Shown here: one piece after another, positions 1 through 14,603 of the stretch
Numbering within the stretch: position 1 is the first letter of the stretch
Layout: every line of letters begins with the position of its first letter
Source of the DNA: Pectinophora gossypiella
Lineage: Eukaryota > Arthropoda > Insecta > Lepidoptera > Gelechiidae
DNA length: 64,000 bases
Reading direction: 5' to 3'
NCBI RefSeq assembly: GCF_024362695.1
Contig: NC_065413.1
Span: forward strand, 15,225,511 to 15,289,510
Position numbers and translations under genes: made by a program
Notes under the pieces: model-generated
What the model saw: the letters and a program-made list of their open reading frames with translations, nothing else
Told to the model about the DNA's origin: nothing
Databases searched by the model: none

Positions 1-2970
1 AGTTTTAAACAAGGAAAGTTTAGCTGGCAAAAGTTGGCAAATAAACGACTGTTAGCTAATTCGCTAACGAAGGAACAATGATGCTCATACACGCAAAACA
101 TTTTATCAGATGTGATTGATTAGTGTAGATGACTCATCAGCATCTACAGCCCACTCTAAAGCAGATTTGATGTCAAGGTTAGGGAATATTTATACAGGAG
201 CTGATATTCTCTACATTAACCATACCATGAAAGTTTTCGATCCGTGACTCCGCATGTAAGGGAAGCACTCAGCAATTTCCTGTCTGCGGGGTCAAGCATG
301 GTGCTAGGAAGGAACTGTTGACCTGCTTCGAAGGTTTTCGGAAGTCGATGTCTGATGAATTGGTGGAAAATATAATGGGTATTGCCGGTAAAGCTATTTA
401 GGATCGAAACGATAAGATTAATAACATGATATCTGATCTAATGTGTAATAGAACCATGCGGTAATTGAGTAGTTTTATGTAATGCAAAATACTTTAGTAT
501 GGTTTGATGTAAAAAATAATAGAAGCGATGGAAGGTTTAATTCTAAAGGATATGTGGCATAGATATGGCGAGCAAGGTGATTAAAAGCACAATATAAATC
601 AGACTCAGCTGGAGAATATTTTAGATTAGAATATCTATTAAAAAGTAATAAAATACCAAATATTACAAGACTAATACAAATGGGAAAAAACATAAATGTC
701 ATCCAACATATGACACAAACGATCGATTGGAACATTCAAATGCTAATACTAATCATTAGGGTCGCCAAAAGCAAGGTAAGGATTGAATGCTGCATACAAA
801 GCAGATGCGTGGGCGCAGGACATTGTTCAGGATATGAATGTTTTAAATCAAGTTGAAATTACTCTCGTGGGCGGAGGAAAAAGGTAGAGTAATGTTATTA
901 GAAGAAATGGCACGATTTAAATAGAAATATATGTTATTTATTTACTGCTTTATTTCTAGAAGTATTAGTGGCGATAAAATTATTAGTATTTTTCACATAC
1001 CAGGTACCAATTTAACATAACTTTCCATTAGCAACCATCAACACTCGGTTTCTAGTCACGCAACCATGTTAATACATTCATTATAAAAATTACACAGCCA
1101 TGCCTACGGTTTCCATTAATAATCAGGTAGACGTAATCAAATCACAATATTGACAGAACAACCATCTCAATTGATCTAACGTCCATTATTATCTCCGGCT
1201 GATTTTATCAATATGACTGCATTCAGTTTTACTTTTTGCTGACATAACAATTCGCTTTCACCGAACGATTTAATCAATTTTACGAAACGAATCGATTTAA
1301 GACGCCCCTCAACCTATGGCGCATTGAAAAGAAATGCTTTTAACACGCAGTTGGAATGAGGAAAAAATTATATTTGTAAGCGTCGTGGGTGTGTTTAGAA
1401 ACAATTACAATAATTAGTGTCGATGGAGATGCTCAGTATTGATTCACACTATATAAGTTACAGGCAGATCTACCTATATTTTGTTCACACGATATGATAT
1501 TCATACGACCTCAAAAAGTCTAGTACTCAAATATCAAGCATCACAAGCATAGTACAATAACAACCATGCATGCAAAATAAAACTTAAATGAATCCTACTC
1601 GATTACGAGGTAAACAGTGACAACCAAAAATAGCATCAAGGGCCGTCCATATTTGGCATGTTTTTGCCGACAACGTGTAATTTGTCCCGTATCGATACAA
1701 ACAGCCTGGTTGCTGGAACTGCATCGCCCACGGCGGTGACTCAGTGGCCTTGTGATGCAACTGAAAGCTCGATAGACAGCAAGACAGCCTCATATGCTGT
1801 CCGTGTGGATTTTGACAAAAAATATTACAATTATTTTCTTTATTATTTACAAATAAGACAATTATTTGGAGGCTATAAATTACGTCACAGGAAAATTAAG
1901 GCGATAAATTAAAAAAAAAATAGCTGGCTTTCAAACATATTCGTTACAAATCCAAGGAGACACACAAAGGTAGATTTTGTCATTACACAGATAATTAATC
2001 ACTCACTCCACAATCACACTGGTAAACTTGCACAGTTTAGTACCTACCGACTACTGAAATAACAGACAACAAAAAACATGGTAACTAAATTAAACGAACC
2101 CTACTAATTAGATAAAGGCACTTTGCCAAGACAACAGATGACTTGTCAAGGTCAGGAAAATGAAACTAGGCAACGATTCTGCAAAGCAAAGCACTTTACA
2201 AGCACCCTTGTATGAAGAGAACTCTCGAGAGAACGCTTCACAAGGGAAACCTTTATACACAACTATAGCATGTAACTATAGGTATGATTCTCAGTTGCTG
2301 GTCTCACGATGAAAAAATGCGCAGCGCTAAATTCAATGGCGCATTGTCAACGCCAGGCGCCAAAACATGAATAACGTTTTGGACTGCAAGTTTAAACAAT
2401 AACTCAAGTCTTCCGTTAAAAACGTACGATTGAACATTATGAAAATAACGTCAGCTTTATAGAATACTATGACCTTTTATAGTTTACGGCATATCACTTT
2501 TGGATCGCATAAGTAGACATAAATATACCTATTTCAGTAATCATTTATTTGTTGACCAGGATAACGTAAACAGTTGGAAGTGATCTTTATTAAAACATAA
2601 AGACAGAAAAGAGGGTTTCAGGAACACAAAAGTCATAAAATAAGGACAAGTGACTTTTATAGCTTGGGCTAAATTGATGTAAGTGCACTTAAGCGGGACG
2701 AGGGACCATTATTAAGACAGTAATAGCTATTAAGAAAATTGACATGCATGTTGAGTTATGCACGTAAATGCAACATGAAGGGACAAAATCGATTTCTAAT
2801 CATCTTTGAAGAGGATAAGGTGGATCTTTCGTGGAAACATTTTAATTTTTTGCCAAACTAAAGTAGCGCATGGCGTTCGTGCTTATAATCGGGTAGTAAC
2901 AGCATTTTACCTTACTGAGGGTTGGTGAGGTCAGGTGTGCTTATTAAACCACCTGCTACGCACTGTGGTG
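1..2970. other. AT-rich intergenic DNA without recognised genes
   Basis: No exon with paired splice signals, no retroposon head and no long open frame was recognised. A less AT-rich island at about 1640-1820 is open in short frames on both strands (69 and 84 codons) but resembles nothing I can name. Confidence 0.5.
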
Positions 2971-3240
2971 CGTGTGGGGAATTTTAAAATTTGGTATTGT
3001 GCTGTGGATTACCGACCTCATCAATTCTGGTGTCAGGGTTATTATTGAGCCACCAAAGGCCCCTGACATGAGTCATGTAACGACCACGCTCTTATATCAG
3101 TAAGTAGTAACCGGGACCAACGGCATAATGTGACCATCTTACTTTTTGGGTAATTGGGTGATCAGCCTGCAATGTCCGAACCAAACCAGGTCTTACAAAG
3201 TCATTTTTGTGGTATGTCCCCATCGGGGTTCGAACCCGGT
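2971..3240 (-). mobile_element. SINE family A (tRNA-derived, GAA tail), degraded copy
   Basis: In minus orientation it has the box B sequence GGTTCGAACCC near 3227 and the shared body (GTTGGTCCCGGTTACTAC in other copies). The tail side is eroded. Confidence 0.75.
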
Positions 3241-5093
3241 AGTAAGAGGCAGTATAATAAGTGGTACCATCAAGCGAACTACACGCATGTGGTCAGATTG
3301 CGTGCTGTAGTGACACAGTTTACGTGCAGGATATTATGTGACCACCGCAAGCCTAGTTATATATCGACGATATCGACATTGTATTACGTATTGATAGCAA
3401 TATTAAAAATAAAAACAGCGTATTTACAATATATATCTTATAACAAGCGTATAAACGCTATGATGTATTAAATTACACACAAATGTAAACTCACACTCGC
3501 AATCTATATTGGCGAGGCAGAAGTTATCATAAAAAAGCTGCACTCACTTTGGTATATTAAAGATATAAGACTTAATGTCCTTTATATATCCAAACCCATT
3601 GTTTAACCATTGTCTGGAAATCTGGGTCTTACGATGTTAATGTAGTTATTTTTCAATAAATATTTAAATAAGAACGCAAGAATTTTATAAATTATGTCGA
3701 TCCTGGTACTTTCAGTTTCAACGAAACTGAGTGAAAGAAAGAACAAGAAATTTATTTCTTCTGCAAAAAATACATAATTATTTTTGCATAGCTTTCATGC
3801 ATAATAATGAAATAACATTGATCATAATGAGAAGATAATTGACTGTAGGTACTTTATCATCGTCATCTAAGTAGAAGAATAATTACCAATGCCACGCCCA
3901 TAGTTAGAAAACTAATAACACGCATGAAAAATTGAATAAACATTTAGAAGGTGTCATATCAAGATTGGATGGTAGTGAAACTATCGATGAATAAAGAGAA
4001 CAATTTGAATGTATCAAACATGTTAATTGTGCGCAATAAAAACTTTTTGTATGCGATACCGGGCGGCGCAAGCGACATGAAAGGAACTTTGAATGCAAGA
4101 ATCGACTTTCTAACAATTATGAAGAATAACAAACGTAATTATTTACAGTTGCTTCTTCCTATAGTTCATTAAAAAACTTTCTTATTACTTGCACAGGTGC
4201 ATGTTGCGCTGTTTTATGTGACTTGGTGTCTAAAGAGGCGACTTCGAAGCAATTCATCTAAAAAGCAATATTGCAGTTTGACATTAACGCTTACAAAAGT
4301 AAGTGCGCAATGTCAACAAACGACGAAATAGCAATATTGCTTTGTGGCAATGTTAATCCCCCTGAGATTACAACTTAGTTGGCTTTTACGATTAGGCTGG
4401 GATGCATTCTATATCGTTTCGTCCTATGCTAGCAAATGTGTATTTGTTTTAATATATGTCTTTGACTTTGAAAGAATCGCACCTACGAATTGCATCTAGG
4501 CTTATCTAGTCCCGCCTTTTATAAGCTAACGGGTTTTAGTTTCGCGGTTGACAATGTAACGGTATTAACATTTGCCGATCCATATTCGTAACCGTACGCT
4601 AATATGGACAGGTGAATAATTGGACACCGAAAGTGTGCTTAATCCAACTATTGGAGGTTACTTTTTTAAATTATTGTTGAACCTGTGCTGAGTGGATTAC
4701 GCCACCTCCTTTGGCTAGAACACATTTGATTCCCAAAAAGAAATTGGTCCGTGTTTGGAAACAATACTCACCTAATAGAGTGTGAGGTCATATTCATTCT
4801 TAACACTTTCAAGGACAGAACGTCTAATAACGTTCCGATTCTAAGGTGACATGTACTATCTATTATGAACCATCAATGACCCATGGTCTCCGCCCGTGAA
4901 AGGGTTAAATATATAACTGGCAATATGTCACCAAGGTTCATCATAATTATCTAAGGACATGAAAACCAAGTGTGGTTGCAAGTTGTCTTGCTGTTACGTG
5001 CGTGTATTGTAAAGTTAAAGGTATTCTAGCTACTAACAACCTTTAGTCATAATGAATTTCCACAAAGTAACGCCTTGATGATTCTATTAGGTA
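3241..5093. other. Intergenic, one MITE remnant
   Basis: AT-rich sequence. A remnant of the AAAAAGCAATATTGC hairpin MITE (see 51548-51683) lies at 4236-4345. No gene was recognised. Confidence 0.5.
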
Positions 5094-5222
5094 CTCACCA
5101 CCTATCACGTTGATCTAACAGAAAGCTCGGTAAAGCGTGGGTACGCAGTTCATCTTGTGATGGATGTACCTCTGACTGCCCTAATTGGGATATAGTCGTG
5201 AGTTTATGTCATGTTATTGGTT
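5094..5222 (+). mobile_element. Retroposon family E 3' body
   Basis: It shares ACAGAAAGCTCGG, GTGATGGATGTACCTC and ATTGGGATATAGTCGTGAG with copies at 31185, 59408 and 61917. The copy at 59.3 kb adds a box-B-like GGTTGAATCC upstream, so the family is probably a tRNA-derived SINE. Confidence 0.7.
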
Positions 5223-5596
5223 AACAAAGGTTTTTGCATCATCAGACTCTACAATATATTTCACCGCCAAATTCTCCACAAACTGGTCATTTAAACCCAT
5301 AAGTGCGTGAACAGACGTGTGATAAATCCGAGTGAATCACGCGCAGGTGCGGCGTCGGCACGTCTGCCGGTCACTGACTTGCTTGCTGGTTCATATCTGT
5401 GTCATCCCAGATGAAAGGAATAGTTTTCTAAGAACCTCCAGCTGTTTTTATAAGTGTTTGTTTGTGTCGCCTATTTGTATTTTTTTTTAGTGCTGCTAAT
5501 TATATTTTGGGAAATTATGTCGTTTGCGCTTTGGTGAAGGGGTTTGGGAAGTGTCTTGGGTGGGCTCGGCTGGTTTGTTTATATTTATTTTTAACA

Positions 5597-5695
5597 TAAT
5601 ATAACAAAGTTCAGGACTATATCTCAATGGGATAGTCAGAGATACATCCATTGTAAGATGAAATAAGTACCCACACTTCACCGAGCTTTTTGTTA
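5597..5695 (-). mobile_element. Retroposon family E fragment (inverted)
   Basis: Reverse-complement copy of the family E 3' body (GTGGGTACTTATTTCATC on the minus strand). With the plus-strand copy at 5094 it makes a loose inverted pair. Confidence 0.6.
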
Positions 5696-5699
5696 GAGC

Positions 5700-8600
5700 G
5701 ACGTGATAGCTTAGGCCGTATCGCCGTCTGTAATGGTTGCGAAAACTGTGTTAGTGAAAACTGCACTTATGATAGATTAATAACGCATCGAAGCCGCGGG
5801 GCCGTTGGGCTTCGAAGCTACTTCATCAAGAAGATAGGGCGTCGGTTGCGGGTGAAGAGAGGTGATTCTCGCTCGGGATGTTTCTTTGCCCAGGGGATCT
5901 CATTGGCGTGGTGGTGCATCGCGGGAATGGTGCTAGCATTATGAAAACCTTTGAGCAGGGCGCGCTCCACTGTGGTCTTTTTGAAATAATAAACAGATTG
6001 AAAGTAAAGAATTAAAAAAATAACGCAATAATTAATCGCTTATTTCTTAAACAGCTTCTAATGTTCTTCATAACGTAATGATACAACTCACTACGTTTTT
6101 GTATAATTAAATTATTATTATACCCGCAATAAAGCCATGTTCTGCACCAGCTGCTGCACAGACCAAATCAACGGGAACAAAGACGGTCAATTTTGACAAC
6201 CATTATCAAGGCAAAGTCAACAGTGATTATTACATCATGAAAAATTTCGACGATTTGTGATAATCTGACAGCAATCATCATCAGCAGAGTCATCATCAAA
6301 TTGAAGTGACTTGAGCGTTAGACATAATGTCTTAATAGCATCGATGCTGTTTCAGACTTCCGAATTTGATTTTTTGTCGTGAGAAGGCGCATCTTCAACC
6401 ACTGGAGTAATGGTGGCGTGGACGCACATATGTATGTGTGTGTGTGTATATATATGTATATACATACACCATGCCTGCATAGCATCGCGCCTGTATCCCG
6501 AAAGGGAAGGCATTAAGCTCCATGTAATAGGGGGCGAGCCTATTGCCATTAACCGGACAACAATTCTGGCAACCGCGTGATCCACGTCATAAAGTCGAAT
6601 TCAGTGTTTAAGGTTCGAACCAGTGACACTATGATGAAATTCACGCGTTCTCCAAAAATATCATTACTGGCTGTAATAGCACAAACAAAGATTTTACAAT
6701 CCAATTTTACAGCTTTAAGAAGTAAAAACATCTCACGATCTTGACCTACGTTCCAGCTTACAGTTTATTACTTAACCGCCTGCAAGACCGGGCAGTGAGA
6801 GGAGTCGGTATAATTAGCTGTAGTACGCGCGGTGACTCACGCGCAGCCCGGCGCTAGCGGGTCATTGTGTGCGGCCATTGTTGATGATGTTTCCGCAGGG
6901 GACTATTCTGGGGCCGATTTTATTCCTTTTTTATTACTTTGAAGTAATGAGTGTAAAGCTGGGGCAGCAGTTCACATTTTATGTAGGATATTTAGTTTAT
7001 GAGTGACAAGAGACACGACCGGCTAAATAATGAACATTATTGTCATTTTACACTTAAAGCAGTTGAAGGTAAAAAAAATACTGTAGAGTAAATAAAGATT
7101 TTACTTACTCTTACACTTATTTAGAAGCGAAAGACGCTGAGAGATTTTAATCAGAAAGTAAAAACTGATCAGAGTTGTCTACTTGGAGGCTATTCCTTTT
7201 GCTTAAATTTGCATTTAAACAGAAACCAAAGTAGATTATTTATTAATATTACCCAACAGTGTAACGATTTACTTTCATTTATTATTTATGGACGTGGAGT
7301 GAACATTTGATGGATTGACTACTGAAATAATTTATGCTAGCAACTTGCTCATAATTTATCTAAAGATTATGCACATTATATCCACTTAGGCTGATTAATT
7401 ATAATTAATATTACATGATAGATTTATTCTGTTAGACCAACGCGATTGGTGTCGTATCGCCGTCTTTAATGGTCGAGCCAACTGTGTTAGTGAGAACTGC
7501 ACTTGGTGCAAGTCTGGTACCAGGGTTTGAACCGCCGCTTTCCGTTTGAGAAGCAAGCCGGTGTACCACAGTACTACTATTACACAGTAATACTATTGTA
7601 ACGGAAACCCCGCGACGTGTGGGTTCTTAGTTCTTTTGATGGATATCTTAATTGAGACATAGTTGTGAGCTTATGTTATGTGGTACGCATTGATGTACGT
7701 AATGAAAATCGTGTTATATTAATACTACTCTCTCTTCTTTTGATAGGCAAGTATCGGTAATAGTAATAGGTATTGTTCTTTTAGTCAATCTAGTATTAGG
7801 TAAGCGTACGTAAACATGCAAATCAAATCAAATCAAAATCAAATCAAATATACTAATAAAATATACATGCATTGTTTTAGAAGTACAATTCAATGTAACA
7901 AGCAATGAAGACGAAAGAGAGGCACTTACTAGATCCGAAAATACATTAAGCCAGTTGCAATCGAAATTAATTCAATTACGAACGGTTTAGTGGAATATTC
8001 AACATGGCTGCGAGTAGGATAATATTTGTATAAGCGCTCTTGAGCAAGCTAGTTTGAAGTGAAGCAAATCCTTTGAATAAACATTATATTCTGGATAATA
8101 TTTGGTGCTGAACATCTTCTTTTCTTGTTTGTAATGTATTACAGAAATAAGTAATATAGGTCAGGCTATGGACGGCATGGCACAGGACCTTTTAGGGTGG
8201 CGCAATACCGAAGAAGCTAATCAGCAGTGAAAAAGGTGCTGCGAATCCATCAAATTGAATTATAAGTATGAGTAACGACTGAAAGAAAGAAATACAGCAA
8301 GTGTTATGATTGATGAAGTAAGACTAAACCTACCAGACAATAAAAGAATTGAATGTCTTTAAACACATTGTATTTAACATAACATGGTGCCTGTCATGAT
8401 TATGTAAACATGATAAACATTACCACATGTGTCGTGGAACTATCCAAAACGTAAAGCTTACACTACTGATCGTAAATCTAAACTTGGAACGAAACAAACA
8501 CATCATTCAAGCTAACCCCTGTTACAACTTAGACAGTACCATTCGAAACTTAACTCAATTAGTGAACGAACCAAGTTCAATTTTGATATGAACGTAAAAT

Positions 8601-9811
8601 ATCTTAATAATGTACATGTAATGAACTTACTTCATTACGATTTAGAGATTGATGAAGATTTTAATGTAGATTAGTTGGTTGCTTAGAAAGTTGATGATAC
8701 AACTTAATGAGAATCAGGCATCGTATTAAATGTATTTTGATAGAGTACTAAAATCGTAACGATATTTTATACAACATACGTAATGCAAGAGAAAGTACTT
8801 TCATGTGCAAGACTGTATTATAAAATAAAAAGGTGGATTAAGATTAAATAAATAGTAATCTTTGTAGTGAAATATGTTTCGGTTAGTTTTGTAGAGTAGG
8901 AAATAACTAGATAATGTGCTCGGTAAGGCTAAATGAGACTGCTATAATTTAAAAAGAGTTATAAATATATCTTTTATACATAAACCCAAGGTTTATTAAT
9001 TACTAATTGTGCAGTAAGTGCAATTGAATATTCTAGGTTCAATATTAGATCACAAGTGAAGTGCAGTTACAAAGATAGCGGCACTGACCACCGACACAAC
9101 CACTAGGAAAGACACGAAACCATTGGAGCCTGAAAAGTACCCACTTGGCACTAGCGATGGTCATTCCACGGTGGGTCTTCCAACCGGTGGAGCAGAACGA
9201 TTTCTACACATTCCAATAAGCAATTAGTTAACACATCACTATGTCTTTAGCACTGGCTGTAATAATATCACCGTTGAAAAAACTTGAGACACGAAGTTTG
9301 AATTTGAAAGAGCGTTCGGAATGGAGGTGCGGCGCGCGCGGTTCCCGCGTGGCGCAGGCGCGGACTGAAGCGGCGCGCGCGTCCCTCTCCACTGCAATCG
9401 TACTGCGATATAATGGGATATTGTTTCCAGATTTGTTTAGATACTTAAGAAACGCTTGATTATTAATTCTAATCTGAAACTCGGGAGATATTTTCACAAA
9501 GATAACATCTGTTTTATATGAGATTACTCAAGGTCGTGTGATAAGAGAAGATAAGAGCAAATCTAGTTGCATCTAAACGATAAAGACACATCATAAGATC
9601 AACTAAAAAATAATAAGTGTGAAAACGCGCCTTATTGAGACAACTGGTGGTGAGTTTTATCGCAGTGCAGCCAAAGGATGTTGGAAGGGATTTCCAATTT
9701 GTAGGGTTGCTTAATTGTATGTGTCGTGCGTGTTCAAGTAAATTGTGAACAAAATTAAAATTTTGATCCAAAAGTATCAGTAGTATTGAATTAATCATAT
9801 TGAATTAATTC
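5700..9811. other. Intergenic, mixed repeats, no recognised gene
   Basis: Sequence at 5703-5770 and 7450-7500 is related between the two places (CGCCGTCT then GTGTTAGTGA...CTGCACTT), so both are repeat fragments. A TG/TA microsatellite sits at 6428-6477 and an AAATC-type simple repeat at 7820-7850. A CpG-rich patch lies at 9322-9395. A family E fragment is at 7615-7690. Confidence 0.5.
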
Positions 9812-10062
9812 ATATTCATGTTTGAATCATAAATGATTATCACGTGCTCAGCGGTGAAGGAAAACATCGTGAGGAAACCCACATTCCCGAGAAATACATT
9901 TTCGGAGGTATGTGACCTAACCTGTGTTGGGCTGGTTTTTCCTTCGCGGGTTGGAACTAGTTGGAAGATCAGACAGACAGTCGCTTCTGTAAAAAACCGG
10001 ACCTGTCAAATTTTCAAGTTAGGTAAGCGGACCCTGTGAAAAACGGGATAATGCTAGGGGGA
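9812..10062 (+). mobile_element. SINE family D body
   Basis: It contains ATTATCACGTGCTCAGCGG, AACATCGTGAGGAAACCCAC and the end GTGAAAAACGGGATAATG shared with copies at 43.4, 44.0 and 62.1 kb. The tRNA-like head seen at 63.8 kb is missing. Confidence 0.75.
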
Positions 10063-11057
10063 TGATGGTAATTCATATCGCTCGTGAGTACTGTGGTCAA
10101 CAATTGCGACACGATTGCAGAGGAAATGCACAATTTCCTTCACGTGTTACTTGACCCGCAGTAAATATGCAACTTCCATAGCTATTAGAGTTTACTTTAA
10201 CAAAGTTTCCTATGATAACAACGAAAATACTAGCGCTATGTTTCCTACTTCAACACAAGGGGTACGATTCGTGCACACTCAAATCGATAAACACAAAACA
10301 CACTAAATCAAAACTGGATTGTATTAGTTAGTTTCGATATTATACGATACGATATTATAGAAGTTTTAAAACTGACACACGGCAATAGACGATACCCCTG
10401 ATGAAGGAAGTGCGAAGATCATTTTTCTAGTAATAATAACAAAATAGTCAGGACGGTTTAAAGAGGGTATGGGAAGGAAAACATATATATAATGCTATAT
10501 TATTGACAAATATAACATATACATGTTACGAGACGTATACACGTCTCAGCGCTGGGCACAGGTCTAGCGTCAATCAACCGGAGGGGGTATGAAACATAGT
10601 CCACCATGCTGACAAACTGTTACAAAGAATTAATTATTTATGCGTTGTCATCAGCATAAACGTAGCCTAGATGTCATCTACAGTTGTACATATTAAAGCC
10701 ATTATCTAAATATATTATTATGAACGATGGATTTACTTTGGAAATAAAAGAAGAGGCTAAGGGGAAATGACTGAAGAAGAGGAAAAAAAATGAAAATGTA
10801 AAACTTATTGTCTTTTGATATGACTATACACACCTCAGTAGAAACTTGGCTGGATTTTAAGTATGTATGTATTAAATATTCAAATTGTAACAAAAAGTGC
10901 GATTACAAATAGAGCATCACATCATGTAAGAAAGCGTTGCGTGTGAATGCGTTTGCGCAGTACATTTGCATTGATCATCGATAAGAGTAAAAAAACGTTG
11001 GTACGGTAGAGTACTAGTCGTCTATACGAGATCAGAACATAAATACGTAATAAAACA
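10063..11057. other. Intergenic, one SINE-B tail fragment
   Basis: A degraded family B tail (CTGGGCACAGGTCTAG...TCAATCAACCGGAGGG) lies at 10533-10611 in minus orientation. Nothing else was recognised. Confidence 0.5.
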
Positions 11058-11290
11058 ATGGTTGAGTGTTGGGCTCACGATCCGGAGGTCCCGGGATCGA
11101 ATCCCGGTGGGGACATATGATAAAAAATACTTTGTGTGCTCTGGTTTGGTTAGGACATTACTAGCTGATCACTCAATTGCTCGAATTTATACCTATAGCT
11201 TTGGAAGCCAGGTTAAGCCGTTGGTCCTTTGGCGGCTCAATTATAACACTGACACACCAGGGTTGATAAGGTCGGTAATTTACCCTTTTT
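11058..11290 (+). mobile_element. SINE family A copy
   Basis: The head reads GGGCTCACGATCCGGAGGTC with box B GGATCGAATCC, followed by the shared body and GGGTTGATAAGGTCGGTAAT. The GAA tail is lost. Confidence 0.85.
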
Positions 11291-11836
11291 AAATTTATTT
11301 ATATCATTAAAGTATTACATTGTTAGGTAAACCACAATACGGTTTGTGTCGGTACCAGTCTCTTCACTTCGTTCGTCTTACAAACACCTGATAACCTGAA
11401 GACGATAGAAGATTAGATTTGATACAGTAACTTATTAAACCTCCTCCGCTGGAAGAAACCAGCTAGTAAATAACAAATATATATGTGCTTATAGGCTTAT
11501 CCGTTAGGCCTCTGATTGGACAACAACTCACTTGACTCTAGCTTCTACCAACGCATACCGTTTGGTAAATTAACCTAAATTTCTCCGCAATGAAAATAAA
11601 GTAGTTCTTGTTGTGACAGCTGAAACACGGAGCAACATGAGAATGAGATTATTTTGAGAATGTAAACGAATATGGGAAAATAACCACCGAGCATGTTATT
11701 CGACTCCTAGCATAAATTGTTCCGTTATATTGATCTAAACTCCGGTAATAAATGTCAGTCACTTTAGCCTTGACTGGAGATACCGTTTTTATCGACAACG
11801 AAATGACAGTTTTATGTCTTACAAACTAATTTATAT

Positions 11837-11960
11837 ACAAGATGTTAGTGACACCGTGCCGTATACTGAAGGGGATGATTCTGAATTAAAGTCAAGTAAA
11901 ATTTTCCATCGTAAAAGTAAACATCGAAAATTCCACTTAATATTAGCTCAGAATCTTGAA
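11837..11960 (+). mobile_element. Hairpin MITE M2, left half
   Basis: It begins ACAAGATGTTAGTGACACCG and includes GAAGGGGATGATTCTGA, matching the terminus of the intact element at 31503-31706. Confidence 0.65.
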
Positions 11961-13583
11961 GATAAAGATGTCGTTATAAACACTTTTTCTTCCATCGGGG
12001 GCCTGGGTGTCAGGGTTAGTGTTAAGTTACTCAAGGATCTGATGCGGCATATGTAACGACTTACTGAATGTACTTCGTACTGAAGTTATTAGTAGTGGGT
12101 CAACGGTGGGCGTCGTAGGGCTGATGATGATGATGGATCAACAAAAATCAAATAACAATCAGTTGCAGAATCACATTCTTAAACATGCACCTATGTTCGG
12201 CTATCCGAATTCTTAACGCAATTTCCAAAGATGTAGATTTGATTCACTGTACCTTACACAATTCACGAGAACTATATTATTTTATTTAAGTAAGGTGAAA
12301 ATGTTATTTATATTGTAGATTATTATTGGTTTCTTGTTTTGTTATATTTTTTGTTTGTGATGTTTGTATTTATTAAGTGGTAAGATAAATTCACCGACTT
12401 AGGATAATCTCCTGTGAGGGTGATATTTTTCATTATGTACTTTAATAAATAAATAAATCTCTACCACAGTTTCTACAACCAGAAGTATCAATATTACAAA
12501 TTATTCCATGCGACTAGCGTACATCGTAATCATCATACCATTCATACCTATGCATTACATAATCAGTTACATAATAGACAATATCGAGACTATTAGAAAA
12601 AATGACAGGTGTCAGTTACAACCTTTGAATACTGTTATATGGTATGCCTTTATTGTAACAGATATATGAATTTCCAACGTGGTATGAAACCTTTTGTTCT
12701 GGGAGATATGAACGGTGTCTGCGTCGTAGGTCGCGACCTTTGCATAACTCTCGTTGGCTCGTCCCTTTGTCATGAATATTTCAGTGTTTATGCTGAACGA
12801 CTAATGACTCATATTCATAATTTTATCACTGAACATCGTTTACGTAATGTTCTTTGTAAGAAATTGAGCATGAAGCGTTTAGGTATTTGAAGTTCTATGC
12901 ATTTTGATCAGTTCATGAAAGATACTGTCTGTGAATTTTACGTGGATTGATGATTAGCATAGCAATCTGAAGGCAATATGGTTCAAATTCCAGATTTACT
13001 TACTAATAGCGGTTTACTTTTGCCTCTGATTCTTATCGGAGCCAGAAATCACTTCAAGACAAATCAGTAAATGTCTTAATACAGATATGATGAGTCGAGA
13101 AATTGGGCGAATTAGATCTTATAGACATTCTTTAATTCGACGATTGGAAGATTTGTCAAGAATTTATTATGGGAAATATATTTTACTTTAGAATTAAGTC
13201 GGAAACATGTTCGAAATATTTCTAGAAAGGAGTCATACAACAGAAAATAATGCTTTTAGCGTAGTTTTTATTCCAAACAATACTGGAATGCAACTTAAAC
13301 TAGCCGGTACTTATCGCGTTAACTCTGTACTCTTCTAAACTAGGGCACATAATGCGACTATTGCTAGCGACCGTTTCGCTCCAGATGACGACAAGACAAA
13401 GACACGTGACAGATTGCACCATTTGCCTGATGGGAGAAAGTACGAGCTACTATCTAAGTGATCGACATGATTGTTGCAGTTAAGATTGTTGAAGCTACTG
13501 GAAAACCAATTGACGATGATTAAGTTGTATTATTATCTTATTATATTGTCTCTATGGTTAGCTTTAATATTGCTGTTACTCTC
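11961..13583. other. Intergenic with LINE tail scraps
   Basis: A degraded RTE-like tail (GGGCTGATGATGATGATG) ends near 12135, and a LINE-like 3' end with AATAAATAAATAAAT is at about 12380-12460. An open frame at 12609-12890 has no recognisable domain. Confidence 0.45.
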
Positions 13584-13859
13584 GTGTCAGGGTTATTTTA
13601 TAATTCATGTAACGATTACGAACATACATCAGTACCTAGTACCCGGGACAACCAGCTTAACGCGCCTTCTGGAGCACGGATCATCTTACTTTCACGTAAG
13701 ATCATCAGCCATCGTGAAGGCTGATCAGCCTGTAATGTCCTAACCAAACTAGGGATAACAAAGTGGTTTTTTTATGGGATATGTCCCCACCGGGATTCCA
13801 ACCCGGGACCTCGGGATCATGAGCCCATATTTCAACCACTGGACCACGACGGCCTTTAC
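13584..13859 (-). mobile_element. SINE family A copy
   Basis: The minus-strand head (GGTCCAGTGGTTGAA, box B GGTTGGAATCC) and body are both present. It carries a local rearrangement around 13690-13715, where the AAGATCATCAGCC segment is partly duplicated. Confidence 0.85.
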
Positions 13860-14603
13860 CGACACTTTTAATAATAGATGATTTCGTAAATTATTCGACG
13901 ATGATCAATATGGAAACCAACCAACGGGAAATAGGCATGAGCTTAAGTATTTAATATGGAATGTATTAATATGGAATTGTTATCATTAACGGTCGGAACA
14001 CTACCATGCTTCGTTTATATGATTGTTCCATTCCAAATTGTGAGCTATCTATTTTGACAACGGGCTGATCTGTCACCATGCATAACCACCTTGATACCAG
14101 CACTTGTTTTGTGTTAATATTAAATTAACGGGAGTAATTCAATGTTCTTTCAATGAGGGAAACATACACAAATTGGAACATAAAAAATGATTATGCCAGT
14201 ATCAAACCGCCATTTTAACCCTTTAGGTAGTTAACGACCATTTCCTTATTTGTCATTTTCTAGATTTGACTATTTCCGGATTTGACAACATTTTGCTGTG
14301 ACCAGGTGGTAAGAGGCCCATTTCCTGTTATGACCACTTTTTTATCCGTCCACTCTTAGTACAGTATACAAACTAGGTAATTCTAAAAAAATATTAATTG
14401 TTAATTATTTAAATAAGTTTAAAGTTAAATTTACTTCGCAAGTGGCTTACCTACTATGCTACTAGTGGTTAAAAAAAAGTACGGTATGAAACCTCTTCAC
14501 TTATAAATCTTTAAATAAATATGAGTCATAAATTGACATGTTTCTATTAGTCATTGCATTGTTTGTGCGTTTGTGCTTTGTGATTATAAAATAAAATAAT
14601 TTT

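Noticed and set aside
1584..1912. Possible host exon in a GC-richer island
   Set aside because: Frames are open on both strands but no paired splice sites or recognisable family; left as unassigned.
5690..5944. 84-codon cysteine-containing frame
   Set aside because: The first part shares repeat sequence with 7450-7500, so it is repeat-derived; no conserved domain seen.
9228..9497. Open frames on both strands across a CpG-rich patch
   Set aside because: The lack of stops is explained by local GC content; no family resemblance.
12609..12890. 93-codon open frame, plus strand
   Set aside because: No domain, no splice context, composition like random AT-rich DNA.
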